Shown piece by piece: positions 17,492 through 26,978 of a stretch of 64,000 nucleotides of DNA (the stretch's first letter is position 1; each line of letters opens with the position of its first letter). This DNA is from Bauldia litoralis (GTDB lineage: Bacteria > Pseudomonadota > Alphaproteobacteria > Rhizobiales > Kaistiaceae): NCBI RefSeq assembly GCF_900104485.1, contig NZ_FMXQ01000009.1, positions 62,001 through 126,000 of the forward strand, written 5' to 3'. Position numbers and translations under genes: made by a program. The notes beneath the pieces were generated by a model, which was not told the DNA's origin, searched no databases, and worked only from the letters and a program-made list of their open reading frames with translations.

Positions 17492-18107
17492 CGCCATTGT
17501 TCATGTGATCGACGACGACCGGGATGTTCGCGAGTCGCTGTCCTTCCTGCTCGATACTGCGGGCCTGACGGTGCGGGCCTTCGAGTCCGGGGTGGCTTTC
17601 CTCGATGCGTTGCCGCGCGGCGAGCGGGGCTGCGTCGTCTCCGACGTGCGGATGCCGGGGATCAGCGGCACCGAACTTCTGGCCAGGCTGCGCGAGATGG
17701 GTGTCGGCATGCCGGTGATCATCATCACCGGCCACGGCGACGTGCCGCTGGCGGTCGAGGCGATGAAGCTCGGCGCTTTCGATTTCATCGAGAAGCCCTT
17801 CGACGACTCGGTCCTTGTCGCGGCGGTCGAGGCGGCTTTGCGTGAGGACGAGCGGCGCGAGGATGACCACGCGGCAAAGGCGGATGTGGTCGCCCGGTTG
17901 GCGATGCTGTCGCAACGGGAAAGCCAGGTCCTTGAAGGCCTGGTTGCCGGCCTTCCCAACAAGACGATCGCCTACGATCTCGGCATCAGCCCGCGCACGG
18001 TCGAGGTCTATCGCGCCAACGTCATGACCAAGATGGAAGCGGCGAGCCTCTCCGACCTTGTTCGGATGGCGATCCTCGCCGGCGCGGTCTCGAAGAGCGG
18101 CGATTAG
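17481..18107 (+). CDS. fixJ: Response regulator FixJ
   Basis: Two-domain regulator of 208 residues. The receiver has the acidic pocket VIDDD, phosphoacceptor Asp55 in VVSDVRMPG, switch threonine in IITGHGD and Lys in FIEKPF. The LuxR-type DNA-binding domain reads [39 protein letters not shown]. It is activated by FixL under low oxygen and probably drives fixK. Its stop overlaps the end of ccoS on the opposite strand by 4 bases. Confidence 0.95.
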   Translation: MTNSAIVHVIDDDRDVRESLSFLLDTAGLTVRAFESGVAFLDALPRGERGCVVSDVRMPGISGTELLARLREMGVGMPVIIITGHGDVPLAVEAMKLGAFDFIEKPFDDSVLVAAVEAALREDERREDDHAAKADVVARLAMLSQRESQVLEGLVAGLPNKTIAYDLGISPRTVEVYRANVMTKMEAASLSDLVRMAILAGAVSKSGD

Positions 18108-18262
18108 GGCCTGCCGCCCTCGACATCGGTATCGTCGAGGACCCGCAGCGCGGCGCCATCGAGATCCTCATACTGGCCGTTGCGCAGGGACCACAGGAAA
18201 CCGAACAGGCCCACCAGTCCCAGGAAAAGCGCCAGCGGCACGAGGTAGAGGAGAACCGTCAT
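18104..18262 (-). CDS. ccoS: cbb3 oxidase maturation protein CcoS
   Basis: Small membrane protein of 52 residues, MTVLLYLVPLALFLGLVGLF, then FLWSLRNGQYEDLDGAALRVL. The single N-terminal helix followed by the NGQYEDLDG-like block is the CcoS/FixS signature. CcoS is required to insert haem and copper into the catalytic subunit of cbb3 oxidase. The ATG at 18262 overlaps the ccoI stop as ATGA. The TAA at its end lies inside the tail of convergent fixJ. Confidence 0.9.
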   Translation of the reverse strand: MTVLLYLVPLALFLGLVGLFGFLWSLRNGQYEDLDGAALRVLDDTDVEGGRP

Positions 18263-20490
18263 GGCGCCGACGGTTCCCGGACAAGCGTGGACGCAACGCC
18301 GTCATCGCGCTTCGCGACCGGCAGGCGGGGGCGGGCGCGCAGGGCGTTCAGTGTGACGGCGATCGACGAGCCGGACATGGCGAGCGCGGCGATCAGCGGT
18401 GTCACGATGCCGAGGATCGCCAGCGGTACGGCGGCAAGATTGTAGATGACCGAGAAGCCGAGATTCTGGTTCATCAGCCGCCGGGCGCGCCGGCCGATGT
18501 CGAAGGCCTCGACGACCGGGCCGAGCCGCTCGCCCAGAAACACCGCGTCGGCCTGCGCCTGGGTGATGTCGAGGGCGCTGATCGGCGACAGCGAGACGTG
18601 GGCTTCGGCCAGCGCCGGGGCGTCGTTCAGCCCGTCGCCGATCATCGCCACCCGGTGGCCCGCGGCGGCAAGCGCCAGCAGCGCGGCGATCTTGTCGGCC
18701 GGCTTCATCCCCGCGACATAGGGAACGCCCAGCGTCGCGGCGACCGGCGCCACGGCCGCGTCCCGATCGCCGGAGAGGATCCGGCAATCGAAGCCGCGCG
18801 ATTTCAGCGCCGTGATAACCGCCGCCGCATCGGGCTTCAGTGTCTGCGCGATGGCGAAGGTCGCGACCGTGTCGCCGTGGCGGAACCAGAGATGCGAGGC
18901 AGCCCCGTTGTCCATGTTCGCATTGGTCCTTTCGGGGACATCGCAGAACGCGGCGCTGCCGAGGCGCGCTTCCATGCCGTCGACCGTCGCGACGATGCCG
19001 CGCCCAGCCTCCTCCCGCGCATCGGCAAGGGGAATCTCGCTATGGGCTTCCATCGCCAGCGCCCGGGCCAGCGGATGGCGGCTGGCGAGCGCCAGCCGGG
19101 CGGCCGTCCGCAGCACCTCTGGAGGGATCGCTCCCGCATTAACGACATGCGGTTCGGCCGTGGTCAGGGTGCCGGTCTTGTCGAAGACGATGGTGTCGAC
19201 CTCGGCAAGCCGCTCCAGCGCGTCGCCGGCATTGAGGAAGATACCCCGGCGAAACAGCGCGCCGGCGGCCGCGACCTGAACCGCGGGAATCGCGAGCGCC
19301 AGGGCGCAGGGGCAGGTGATGATCAGCACGGCGGTGGCGACCAGCACCGCCTGGTGGATGCCGGCGCCGGCGACAAGCCAGCCGATCGCAGCGAGGAGCG
19401 CGGTCAGGTGGACGACCGGGGCATAGAGCCGGGCGGCGCGATCGGCGAGCTTGACCCGGCGCGACCGCGCCTCGGTCGCCTTGTCGAGAAGGCGCTGGAC
19501 CTCGTCGACCAGCGACTCGCCGGACAGCGCCGTCGCCTTGACGGTCAGCGCACCGGCGAGGTTCAGCGTGCCGGCATAGACCGGATCGCCCTGGCGAACC
19601 GCGCGTGGCGCGGTCTCGCCGGTGATCAGGCTTTCGTCCACCGACGACGTTCCGGCGGTGATGCTGCCGTCGGCGGCGATCCGCTGGCCGGGCTGGACCA
19701 GGATCGATCGGCCGACATGGATGGCGGCCGCCGGCACCGTCCGAGTGTTGCCGTCCGGCTGGATCAGCTCGGCCGTTTCGCCCTTGAGGGCCGCCAGGTT
19801 GCCGGCCATCGTCCGCGTGCGCCGGCGCATCGCCTGGTCGAGGGTGCGGCCGGCGAGCAGGAAGAAGAGCAGCATGATGGCGCTGTCGAAATAGGCGTGC
19901 TCGGCCGAGATCGCGGTCTCGTAGAGCGAGACGCCGAGCGCCAGGAGGACGCCGATCGAGATTGGCACGTCCATGTTGGTGCGCCGCGCCTTCAGTGCCG
20001 TCCACGCGCTGGCGAAGAACGGACGCCCGGCATAGGCGACGGCCGGCAGCGCGATCAGCGCCGACAGCCAGTGAAAGAGGTCGCGGGTTTCCGGGGTGAT
20101 GTCGGTGAAATTGCCGGCCCAGACCGAGACCGACAGGAGCATGATGTTCATTGCCGCGAAGCCGGCGACCGCGAGGGCGCGGAGCAGCCGCTTCATCTCG
20201 GCGTCGCTCTCCGCTTCGCCCGCGCCGGTGGCGAAGGGACGCGCCCGGAAACCGCCCTTGTCGAGGGCCTCGACCAGCGACGCCGGCTCGACCGCGCCCT
20301 GCCGCCAGTCGATGCCGACCCGCCGCAGCGTGAAATTGACGCGCGCTTCGGTGACGCCGGGAATGTCGGTCAACCGGCGTTCGATGGCGCCGATGCAGCC
20401 GGCGCAGTGGATGCCCTCGACCGCCAGGTCGAGGTGGCAGGCGCCATCGTTGCCGGCTGTCACATAGTGGGAGAGGTCGACGGCACTCAT
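18259..20490 (-). CDS. ccoI: Copper-translocating P-type ATPase CcoI (FixI)
   Basis: P1B-type ATPase supplying copper for cbb3 oxidase assembly, 743 residues from the ATG at 20490. A TTG two codons upstream overlaps the ccoH stop and could also serve. Visible features are an N-terminal metal domain with GIHCAGC (Cys29, Cys32), the actuator motif SLITGETAP, the membrane CPC in IITCPCALALAIP, phosphorylated Asp in FDKTGTLTT and hinge GDGLNDAPAL. The gene order ccoG-H-I-S is canonical. As in other CcoI proteins there is one metal-binding domain. Confidence 0.94.
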   Translation of the reverse strand: MSAVDLSHYVTAGNDGACHLDLAVEGIHCAGCIGAIERRLTDIPGVTEARVNFTLRRVGIDWRQGAVEPASLVEALDKGGFRARPFATGAGEAESDAEMKRLLRALAVAGFAAMNIMLLSVSVWAGNFTDITPETRDLFHWLSALIALPAVAYAGRPFFASAWTALKARRTNMDVPISIGVLLALGVSLYETAISAEHAYFDSAIMLLFFLLAGRTLDQAMRRRTRTMAGNLAALKGETAELIQPDGNTRTVPAAAIHVGRSILVQPGQRIAADGSITAGTSSVDESLITGETAPRAVRQGDPVYAGTLNLAGALTVKATALSGESLVDEVQRLLDKATEARSRRVKLADRAARLYAPVVHLTALLAAIGWLVAGAGIHQAVLVATAVLIITCPCALALAIPAVQVAAAGALFRRGIFLNAGDALERLAEVDTIVFDKTGTLTTAEPHVVNAGAIPPEVLRTAARLALASRHPLARALAMEAHSEIPLADAREEAGRGIVATVDGMEARLGSAAFCDVPERTNANMDNGAASHLWFRHGDTVATFAIAQTLKPDAAAVITALKSRGFDCRILSGDRDAAVAPVAATLGVPYVAGMKPADKIAALLALAAAGHRVAMIGDGLNDAPALAEAHVSLSPISALDITQAQADAVFLGERLGPVVEAFDIGRRARRLMNQNLGFSVIYNLAAVPLAILGIVTPLIAALAMSGSSIAVTLNALRARPRLPVAKRDDGVASTLVREPSAP

Positions 20491-20492
20491 CG

Positions 20493-21002
20493 TCAATGCA
20501 CCAGGACCCGGTTGCGGGAGTGGAACAGTTTTTCACCCTCGCGGGTCACGTCGATATCGAGCCGCCAATAGCCGGCATGGGCCACGGCCATGCCGCGGTA
20601 GTGGCCTGGTCCGGTCGGGTCCAGGACGAAGGAGACATCGCGGCGGGCATCGACCGGATGGACCAGGCGGGCGTCGACGATGACGCCGGAGACAGGCGCG
20701 CCGGTTTTGTCGACGATATCGACCGTCAGGGTCTCCGCGTCGCCGTCCGAGGTCAGTTCGCCATCGACCGTCCAGCCAAGCGCGCGCTGGGCGGCGGCGG
20801 CGGCCTCCTCGCTCTTGAAGTCGAGCCCGGCCTGGTAGGAACTCGGCGTGTCGAGGCCGCCGAAGGTCGAGATTGCGGCCTGGATCATCGCGATGTTGAC
20901 GATGGTGACGAAGCCGAAGAAGCCGACGAGCATGAGGAAGACCGAGCGTCCGGTCAGCCGCCATTCGCCCGTTGAAGAGACCTGTGGCAGGCGCAGGTTC
21001 AT
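20493..21002 (-). CDS. ccoH: cbb3 oxidase assembly protein CcoH (FixH)
   Basis: Membrane-anchored assembly factor, 169 residues. A cytoplasmic start containing GEWRLTGRSVFLMLVGFFGFVTIVNIAMI supplies one transmembrane helix near residues 25-45. A periplasmic domain follows with the FixH-type SSYQAGLDF and GWTVD segments. ATGA overlap with ccoG upstream. It acts with CcoI, CcoG and CcoS in maturation of the oxidase. Confidence 0.9.
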   Translation of the reverse strand: MNLRLPQVSSTGEWRLTGRSVFLMLVGFFGFVTIVNIAMIQAAISTFGGLDTPSSYQAGLDFKSEEAAAAAQRALGWTVDGELTSDGDAETLTVDIVDKTGAPVSGVIVDARLVHPVDARRDVSFVLDPTGPGHYRGMAVAHAGYWRLDIDVTREGEKLFHSRNRVLVH

Positions 21003-22459
21003 GTCCCGTCTCCCGGTCCGCGGAAGTTGTCGGTGACGGTCGCGGTCTCCCCGTCGGCGGTATCGGTCACCACGAAGGTGACCGGAACCGAGGCGGCGGC
21101 TGGCGGTTCCGGGACGCTGACGATGACGCGGACTTCGCGGGTCTGGTCGGCCCCGACGGGTACGATCTGCTCGCCGTCGGCCGGGTTTGCCGCGGTCACC
21201 TCGACCACCGGGTCGGTCAGGCCATCGACGGAAATGGCAAACGTGCGCGGTGTCGTCCGCTTGTTGAGGATGCGCACCGTGTAGGCGTTGCGGATGCCGC
21301 CGTCGGACAGCACGACATATTCGGGATTGCGGTCATGGATGACGTTCACCGAGCTGATAGAACGCGCCGACAGCGACCACGCCATCACCGCGCCGACAAT
21401 CAGGATCAGGGCGGAATAGAGCAGGGTGCGCGGTCGCACGATGCGGGCCATCGTCGACTTGCCGGCCAACCGCTCGCCGATGTTGATGTCGGTGTCATAG
21501 GCGATCAGCCGGGTTGGCCGGTCGAGCCGCTCCATGACGGTGTCGCAGGCGTCGATGCACAATCCGCATTGGATGCAGCCGAGATTCGGCCCCTCGCGGA
21601 TATCGACGCCGGTCGGGCAGACGGCGACGCATTGGTGGCAATCGACGCAGTCTCCGGCGGGTTCGCCGCGCGCCAGCGCCGCGGTGGCTTTCTTCGCCGA
21701 CATCCGCGGCTCGCCGCGGTCGAGCCGATACGTGACGTTGAGGGCATATTCGTCGGTCAGCGCCGCCTGGATGCGCGGCCAGGGGCACATGTAGAGGCAG
21801 ACCTGCTCGCGCATGTGGCCGGCCAGTGCATAGGTGGTGAAGGTCAGGATGCCGATCCACAGATAGGCGATGAACGGCGCCTGCAGGGTGGCGAGATCAT
21901 GGACCAGCGTCGGGGCGTCGGAGAAGTAGAGAACCCAGGCGCCGCCGGTCCACCACGCCGTCATCAGCCAGAGGAAATGCTTCAGCGTCTTGCGCGCCGC
22001 GAGTTGGGGCGTGAGCTTGCCCGCATCGTTGTGCATGCGCTCGCGCCGGTCGCCCTCGGTCCAGCGCTCGATCAGCAGGAACAGGTCGGTCCACACTGTC
22101 TGCGGACAGAGATAACCGCACCACACCCGCCCCGCGACCGCGTTCATCAGGAACAGCACCAGCGCGGCGAGGATCAGGAGGCCGGTGAGGTAGTAGATTT
22201 CCTGCGGCCAGATCTCGATGAAGAAGAAATAGAAGCGCCGCGCCGGCAGGTCGATCAGCACCGCCTGATCGGGCGCGCCCGGGCCCCGGTCCCAGCGGAT
22301 GAAGGGCGTGAAATAATAGATGCCGAGCGTCACGATCAGCACGATCCACTTGATCCGCCGGAACGTGCCGTGGACGCTCTGCGGATAGATCTTCTTGTGC
22401 TTTTCGTAGAAGGACTGGCCGCTGTCGTCAGCGGGGTCGATCTGTGCGGGAACAGTCAT
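20999..22459 (-). CDS. ccoG: Iron-sulfur protein CcoG (FixG/RdxA)
   Basis: Membrane-bound ferredoxin-like protein, 486 residues. There are several N-terminal membrane helices, a CGYLCPQTVWTD segment, and two 4Fe-4S motifs at about residues 260-310 (CVDCHQCVAVCP and CIQCGLCIDACD), followed by a periplasmic Ig-like C-terminal domain. CcoG reduces copper for loading of cbb3 oxidase. First gene of the ccoGHIS operon. A perfect FixK/FNR box lies about 66 bases upstream of the start. Confidence 0.94.
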   Translation of the reverse strand: MTVPAQIDPADDSGQSFYEKHKKIYPQSVHGTFRRIKWIVLIVTLGIYYFTPFIRWDRGPGAPDQAVLIDLPARRFYFFFIEIWPQEIYYLTGLLILAALVLFLMNAVAGRVWCGYLCPQTVWTDLFLLIERWTEGDRRERMHNDAGKLTPQLAARKTLKHFLWLMTAWWTGGAWVLYFSDAPTLVHDLATLQAPFIAYLWIGILTFTTYALAGHMREQVCLYMCPWPRIQAALTDEYALNVTYRLDRGEPRMSAKKATAALARGEPAGDCVDCHQCVAVCPTGVDIREGPNLGCIQCGLCIDACDTVMERLDRPTRLIAYDTDINIGERLAGKSTMARIVRPRTLLYSALILIVGAVMAWSLSARSISSVNVIHDRNPEYVVLSDGGIRNAYTVRILNKRTTPRTFAISVDGLTDPVVEVTAANPADGEQIVPVGADQTREVRVIVSVPEPPAAASVPVTFVVTDTADGETATVTDNFRGPGDGT

Positions 22460-22518
22460 TGTCGAACGGGATCCGGTGGCGCCTGCCGGAACCCTAGCGA
22501 TGGAGGGGTCGGCAGGCG

Positions 22519-22532
22519 TTGATACGGATCAA
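22519..22532 (-). promoter_or_regulatory. FixK/FNR box upstream of ccoGHIS
   Basis: TTGATACGGATCAA, an exact match to TTGAT-N4-ATCAA. It is centred 66 bases upstream of the ccoG ATG, a spacing compatible with a class II activator site and a short leader. Confidence 0.75.
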
Positions 22533-22646
22533 CGCGCGCAACGCAGCCTGTCGCGCGCGGACTGTGTCTGGCACCCTTGGGTTGTCCACGCGACGCGCGC
22601 ACGGTCGCGCCCGGGACGCGACAGGTTTGCGTCGGGTCCCGGAGGC

Positions 22647-23108
22647 CTAGTCGGCGACCGCCGCGTCGCTCAGGTTGTTGAGCGCGTTCTCGATCATCTT
22701 GACCGCCTTGCTGTCGTCGTCGATGTCGTAGCGCTCGGCCAGGTCCTCGGCCTCGATATAGCCGACCCTGGTCTCGTCGCCGTCCTGCCAGACGAGGATG
22801 CGCAGCGGCAGGTCGAGGCCGATCTTCTGGTTTTCCTGCATCAGCGGCGTGCCGATCTTGGGATTGCCGAAGATCACGACGGTGGTCGGTGCCAGTTCGA
22901 GGTCGACTTCTTCGGCAGCAGCCGCATGATCGATGACCGCGGCGACCTTCGCGCCAGCGCCCTCGATCGCGGCGGTGAGCCGGGTGACGGTCTCTGCGAC
23001 CGAATGCGGGCTGGTCTTCACCTGCCAGTCATCGTCCGCCACCGCCGCCGAGGAGGTGGCGATCGCGCCGATAAGAAGAATGGCCTGCGTTACGCGTGTA
23101 AAAATCAT
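22647..23108 (-). CDS. Exported DUF302 family protein
   Basis: Protein of 153 residues with signal peptide MIFTRVTQAILLIGAIATSSAAVA. The DUF302 core includes VAETVTRLTAAIEGAGAKVAAVIDHAAAA, PTTVVIFGNPKIGTPLMQ and LPLRILVWQDGDETRVGYI. DUF302 proteins are periplasmic or cytoplasmic and of unknown role, often near redox or sulfur genes. Here it sits between the ccoNOQP and ccoGHIS operons on the same strand, 98 bases after ccoP. It could be read through from ccoP or have its own promoter. A role in oxidase maturation or periplasmic redox is inference only. Confidence 0.82.
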   Translation of the reverse strand: MIFTRVTQAILLIGAIATSSAAVADDDWQVKTSPHSVAETVTRLTAAIEGAGAKVAAVIDHAAAAEEVDLELAPTTVVIFGNPKIGTPLMQENQKIGLDLPLRILVWQDGDETRVGYIEAEDLAERYDIDDDSKAVKMIENALNNLSDAAVAD

Positions 23109-23206
23109 CAGTCGCTCCCACTGCCGGCCCCCCGACCGCGAAGGGTTAAGGTGGGTACGACGGAAGCAACAATCAATTGGCGGCGAGACCGAAGCGCGTT
23201 CTAGTT

Positions 23207-24091
23207 CTAGTCACCGCCGCCCAGGTTGTGGACGTAGAAGGTCAGCGCCTTGACGGTGGTGGGGTCGAGACGTTCGCCCCAGGCCGGCATCGACGAGTTG
23301 CGGGCATTGGTGACCGTGGCGATCATGTCGGCGGTGTCGGAGCCATAGAGCCAGATCGCGTCGGTCAGATTGGGCGCCCCGAGTTCCTGGTCGCCGGTGC
23401 CGGCCTCGCCGTGGCAGCTGGCGCAGTCCCTGGCGTAGATCTCGGCGCCGGCGGTGAGATCGGCGCTGCTCGGTACCGGCAGGTCGGCAAGCGAACGGAC
23501 GTAGTAGACCACCTCGCGAATTTCCGCGCCGCTCAGGAGCCCGTCGCGGCCAAAGGCCGGCATCTCGCTGTACCGGCTGTCGGCGTTGTCGTTGCGCACG
23601 CCATAGGCGATGGTGTGGCCGATATTGTCGATCGATCCGCCCCACAGCCAGTCGTCGTCGATCAAGTTGGGATAGCCCTTCGATCCGCCGCCACCGACGC
23701 CGTGACAGGGCGCGCAGTTTTCCTTGAAGGCGATGCTGCCATAGGCGCGGGTGAAATCGAGCAGTTCCGGGTCGTCCTTGATCGCGGCGATCTCGGTGCT
23801 GGTCAGGCGATCGATCATCGGCCCGCGATTGGTCTCGAGCGCGGCCACCTCCTGGTCGACCGCGGTGCGCGAATTCCAGCCGATCAGACCGCCGGTCGCC
23901 GACCAGACCAGCGGCCAGGCGGGAAAGATGAACCAGTAGACCACCGACCAGGCGATGCAGGCATAGAAGATCCACAGCCACCAGCGCGGCAGCGGGTGGT
24001 TCAGTTCCTCGATGCCGTCCCAGTCGTGGCCGGTCGTCTTGTAGCCGGTGACCGGATCGAGCCTGGGTTCGTTGTGTTCGCTGTCGGCCAT
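23207..24091 (-). CDS. ccoP: cbb3 oxidase dihaem cytochrome c subunit CcoP
   Basis: Subunit III of cbb3 oxidase, 294 residues from the ATG at 24091. A cytoplasmic start (DPVTGYKTTGHDWDGIEELNHPLPRWW) leads into one membrane anchor, then two cytochrome c domains with haem motifs CAPCHG and CASCHG. It passes electrons from the bc1 complex or soluble cytochrome c to CcoO/CcoN. The start lies 2 bases after the ccoQ stop. Confidence 0.96.
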   Translation of the reverse strand: MADSEHNEPRLDPVTGYKTTGHDWDGIEELNHPLPRWWLWIFYACIAWSVVYWFIFPAWPLVWSATGGLIGWNSRTAVDQEVAALETNRGPMIDRLTSTEIAAIKDDPELLDFTRAYGSIAFKENCAPCHGVGGGGSKGYPNLIDDDWLWGGSIDNIGHTIAYGVRNDNADSRYSEMPAFGRDGLLSGAEIREVVYYVRSLADLPVPSSADLTAGAEIYARDCASCHGEAGTGDQELGAPNLTDAIWLYGSDTADMIATVTNARNSSMPAWGERLDPTTVKALTFYVHNLGGGD

Positions 24092-24093
24092 GG

Positions 24094-24249
24094 TCAGTCC
24101 TCGCTGAGCGGCAGCCGGGCCGCCTGGTCGTAGCGCTGCTTCTGCGAGGGGCGCATGACGATCAGGAGGACGACGACGAAGACCGCGACGAAATAGAGAA
24201 GGCCCCACGACTGGGCGAATTCCGCGAGCGCCATATAGGTGTCGGACAT
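24094..24249 (-). CDS. ccoQ: cbb3 oxidase small subunit CcoQ (FixQ)
   Basis: Membrane peptide of 51 residues: an N-terminal MSDTYMALAEFAQSWGLLYF segment continues into one helix, then the basic tail MRPSQKQRYDQAARLPL. This is the typical CcoQ plan. It stabilises the interaction of CcoP with the core oxidase. Positioned between ccoO and ccoP, 11 bases after ccoO. Confidence 0.92.
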   Translation of the reverse strand: MSDTYMALAEFAQSWGLLYFVAVFVVVLLIVMRPSQKQRYDQAARLPLSED

Positions 24250-24260
24250 CGGTGCACTCC

Positions 24261-25004
24261 TCAGCGGATGTTGGCGCTGTCGTCGTAGAGGTTGAAGTCG
24301 ATGGCCGTGCCGAGCGACTGGAGATAGGCGATCAGCGCGTCCGCCTCGGTCAGCCGTCCTGTCGCCGCCACCGTCCCGGTGAAGTCGCGGATATTGGCGT
24401 TGGGGTAGCGTTCAAGCAGTCCCTCGCTGTCGAGCGCGTCGAGGGTGCCTTGCGTGACCGCGTCGCGGCGCGCGGTCTCGATCATCTCGTCGGTATAGGG
24501 CACGCCGAGGGTCTGCTGGACAATGAGGTCCTCGCCGATATAGCGGATGTCGAGTTCAGTCTCGGCCAGCCACGGATAGGCCGGCATCACCGTCGACGGG
24601 ACGACCGAACTCGGCGCATTGAGGTGGTCGAGGTGCCACGTGTCGGAATACTTGCCGCCGACCCGGGCGAGGTCCGGCCCGGTCCGCTTCGAACCCCACT
24701 GGAAGGGCCGGTCATACATCGACTCGGCGGCCAGCGAATAATGCCCGTAGCGTTCGACCTCGTCGCGCAGCGACCGCACCATCTGCGAGTGGCAGTTGTA
24801 GCAACCCTCACGGACATAGATGTTGCGGCCGGCGAGTTCGAGCGGCGTATAGGGGCGAACGCCATCGACCGTCTCGATCGTGTTCTTGAGATAGAACAGC
24901 GGCACGATCTCGACGATGCCGCCGATCGCGATCACCACCAGCGCTCCGAAGAAGAGCACGAGCGAATTGGTCTCGAAGATCTTGTGGCGTTCCCAGAGGG
25001 ACAT
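24261..25004 (-). CDS. ccoO: cbb3 oxidase monohaem cytochrome c subunit CcoO
   Basis: Subunit II, 247 residues. N-terminal membrane anchor (SLVLFFGALVVIAIGGIVEIVPLF), then a periplasmic cytochrome c domain with haem motif CYNCHSQMVRSL near residue 68 and the axial methionine region PSTVMPAYPWL. It receives electrons from CcoP. The gene lies 15 bases after ccoN. Confidence 0.96.
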   Translation of the reverse strand: MSLWERHKIFETNSLVLFFGALVVIAIGGIVEIVPLFYLKNTIETVDGVRPYTPLELAGRNIYVREGCYNCHSQMVRSLRDEVERYGHYSLAAESMYDRPFQWGSKRTGPDLARVGGKYSDTWHLDHLNAPSSVVPSTVMPAYPWLAETELDIRYIGEDLIVQQTLGVPYTDEMIETARRDAVTQGTLDALDSEGLLERYPNANIRDFTGTVAATGRLTEADALIAYLQSLGTAIDFNLYDDSANIR

Positions 25005-25019
25005 GGTGTCGTGTTTTCC

Positions 25020-26678
25020 CTATTCGGCCGGGACCATGACGGGCCGGGCTTCCGGCGCCGCCGATGCCTCGGGCGAGGCGATCGTCTTCCAGATGTTGAC
25101 GACCATCAGCAATGCGCCCGCGAGGAACAGCAGGCCGCCAAGCGCCCGGATCAGGTAGAAGGGGTGCATCGCCTCGACGGTTTCGACGAAGGAATATTCA
25201 AGGAAGCCGAGCGAGTTATAGGCGCGCCACATCAGGCCCTGGAGGATGCCGGCGACCCACATCGAGGTGATGTAGAGGACGATGCCGATGCTCGACAGCC
25301 AGAAGTGCCATTCGACCAGCTTGAGCGACCACAGGCCCTTGCGGTTCCAGAGCCACGGCACAAGGCAGTAGATCGCGCCGAAGGAGATGTAGCCGACCCA
25401 GCCGAGCGCCCCGGAATGGACGTGACCGATGGTCCAGTCGGTATAGTGCGACAGCGAGTTGACCACCTTCACCGACATCAGCGGCCCTTCGAAGGTCGAC
25501 ATGCCGTAGAAGGCGACCGACACCACCATCATCCGCAAGACCGGGTCGGTCCTGAGTTTGTCCCAGGCGCCGGACAGCGTCATGATGCCGTTGATCATCC
25601 CGCCCCATGACGGCATCCACAGCATGATCGAGAAGGTCATGCCGAGCGTCTGCGCCCAGTCGGGCAGGGCGGTGTAGTGGAGGTGGTGGGGGCCCGCCCA
25701 GATGTAGAGGAAGATCAGCGACCAGAAGTGGACGATCGACAGCCGGTACGAATAGATCGGTCGGTCGGCCCGCTTCGGGATGAAGTAATACATGATGCCG
25801 AGGAAGCCGGCGGTGAGGAAGAAGCCGACGGCGTTATGGCCGTACCACCACTGGATCATCGCATCCTGGACGCCAGCCCAGACGATGTAGGACTTCGACG
25901 AGAAGACCGAGACCGGGATCGCCGCGTTGTTGCCGAGATGCAGGACGGCAATGGTCAGGATGAAGGCGAGGAAGAACCAGTTCGCCACATAGATATGCGG
26001 CTCCTTGCGCCGCATGATCGTCCCGAGGAAGACCATCAGGTAGACGACCCACACGACCGTCAGCCACAGGTCGGCGTACCATTCCGGCTCGGCATATTCC
26101 TTCGACTGGGTGACGCCGAGCAGATAGCCCGTGCCGGCGATCAGGATGAAGAAATTGTAGCCGATCACCACGAACCATGGCGCCAGGTCGCCGACCATCC
26201 GGGCGCGGCTGGTGCGCTGGACGACGTAGAAGGACGTGGCGATCAGGACGTTGCCGCCAAAGGCGAAGATCACCGCCGAGGTATGCAGCGGCCGGATGCG
26301 ACCGAAGGTGGTCCAGGGCAGGTCGAAGTTGAGAACCGGGAAGGCGAGCTCGAGCGCCGCCCAGAGGCCGACGGTGAAACCGGCGATTCCCCAGAACAGG
26401 CCGGCGATAGTGGCGAACTTGATCGGCCCGTAATTGTAGTTAGGCTTGCCGTCGATTTCGAGCGGCTCCGGCTCGGCCGGACGCGAGTAGAAGCGGTCGA
26501 CGATCTTGTAGACGAAATAGGCGGAAGCGGCCGCGAACAGGACGGCGTGGAACGAATACGCGGTCGAATGCGCCTTGCCCGCAACCACGAGCGAGAAGAC
26601 GGCGAGCACCGTCAGCGCGATAGCGACTCCGAATTCACCATGGGTGAAGGACTTTCGGTCGATCGTCGGATTCGCCAT
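25020..26678 (-). CDS. ccoN: cbb3 oxidase catalytic subunit CcoN
   Basis: Haem-copper oxidase subunit I, 552 residues with about 12-14 helices. Conserved metal-ligand histidines are recognisable: [12 protein letters not shown] for low-spin haem, [18 protein letters not shown] for CuB, and GPHHLHY plus [18 protein letters not shown] for the binuclear site. It reduces oxygen with high affinity and pumps protons. First gene of ccoNOQP; a FixK box lies about 72 bases upstream of the start. Confidence 0.97.
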   Translation of the reverse strand: MANPTIDRKSFTHGEFGVAIALTVLAVFSLVVAGKAHSTAYSFHAVLFAAASAYFVYKIVDRFYSRPAEPEPLEIDGKPNYNYGPIKFATIAGLFWGIAGFTVGLWAALELAFPVLNFDLPWTTFGRIRPLHTSAVIFAFGGNVLIATSFYVVQRTSRARMVGDLAPWFVVIGYNFFILIAGTGYLLGVTQSKEYAEPEWYADLWLTVVWVVYLMVFLGTIMRRKEPHIYVANWFFLAFILTIAVLHLGNNAAIPVSVFSSKSYIVWAGVQDAMIQWWYGHNAVGFFLTAGFLGIMYYFIPKRADRPIYSYRLSIVHFWSLIFLYIWAGPHHLHYTALPDWAQTLGMTFSIMLWMPSWGGMINGIMTLSGAWDKLRTDPVLRMMVVSVAFYGMSTFEGPLMSVKVVNSLSHYTDWTIGHVHSGALGWVGYISFGAIYCLVPWLWNRKGLWSLKLVEWHFWLSSIGIVLYITSMWVAGILQGLMWRAYNSLGFLEYSFVETVEAMHPFYLIRALGGLLFLAGALLMVVNIWKTIASPEASAAPEARPVMVPAE

Positions 26679-26743
26679 GCGGCCCCCTTGCCGGCGCGTG
26701 TCGTCAATGGGACGGACATTGGCCGGGGGTGGATCGCGGAACT

Positions 26744-26757
26744 TTGATTCACGTCAA
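26744..26757 (-). promoter_or_regulatory. FixK/FNR box upstream of ccoNOQP
   Basis: TTGATTCACGTCAA (TTGA-N6-TCAA), centred about 72 bases upstream of the ccoN ATG. The arrangement matches that at ccoG. The rest of the roughly 300-base region to the next gene shows only the palindrome at 26905. Confidence 0.7.
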
Positions 26758-26904
26758 AACGTCCCGAATATCGGACGGTTGGGTCGCCGGCGGCGCTTCC
26801 CTGGGTTGAAGCCGGCATTGGGTCCGACAAACGGATGCAAAAACGCGGGCATCGGACGGACGAAGGTCCGTTTACCCGCCCCTCCCGATATGGTTCAGTC
26901 GGTG

Positions 26905-26918
26905 ACTGTCGCGACAGT
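26905..26918. repeat. 14-bp palindrome upstream of the isomerase/oxidoreductase cluster
   Basis: ACTGTCGCGACAGT is a perfect inverted repeat, 61 bases upstream of the ATG at 26979. It may be an operator for an unlinked regulator of the catabolic cluster or a short hairpin in the leader. Nothing else supports a choice. Confidence 0.35.
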
Positions 26919-26978
26919 GTGGGGGCGTCCTCCGGCGGGCGACACCGAACAAACAAGAAAACCATCGGGGATAATCGC

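Noticed and set aside
18058-20571. Long plus-strand frame opposite ccoI
   Set aside because: Antisense to a clear P-type ATPase; no family resemblance.
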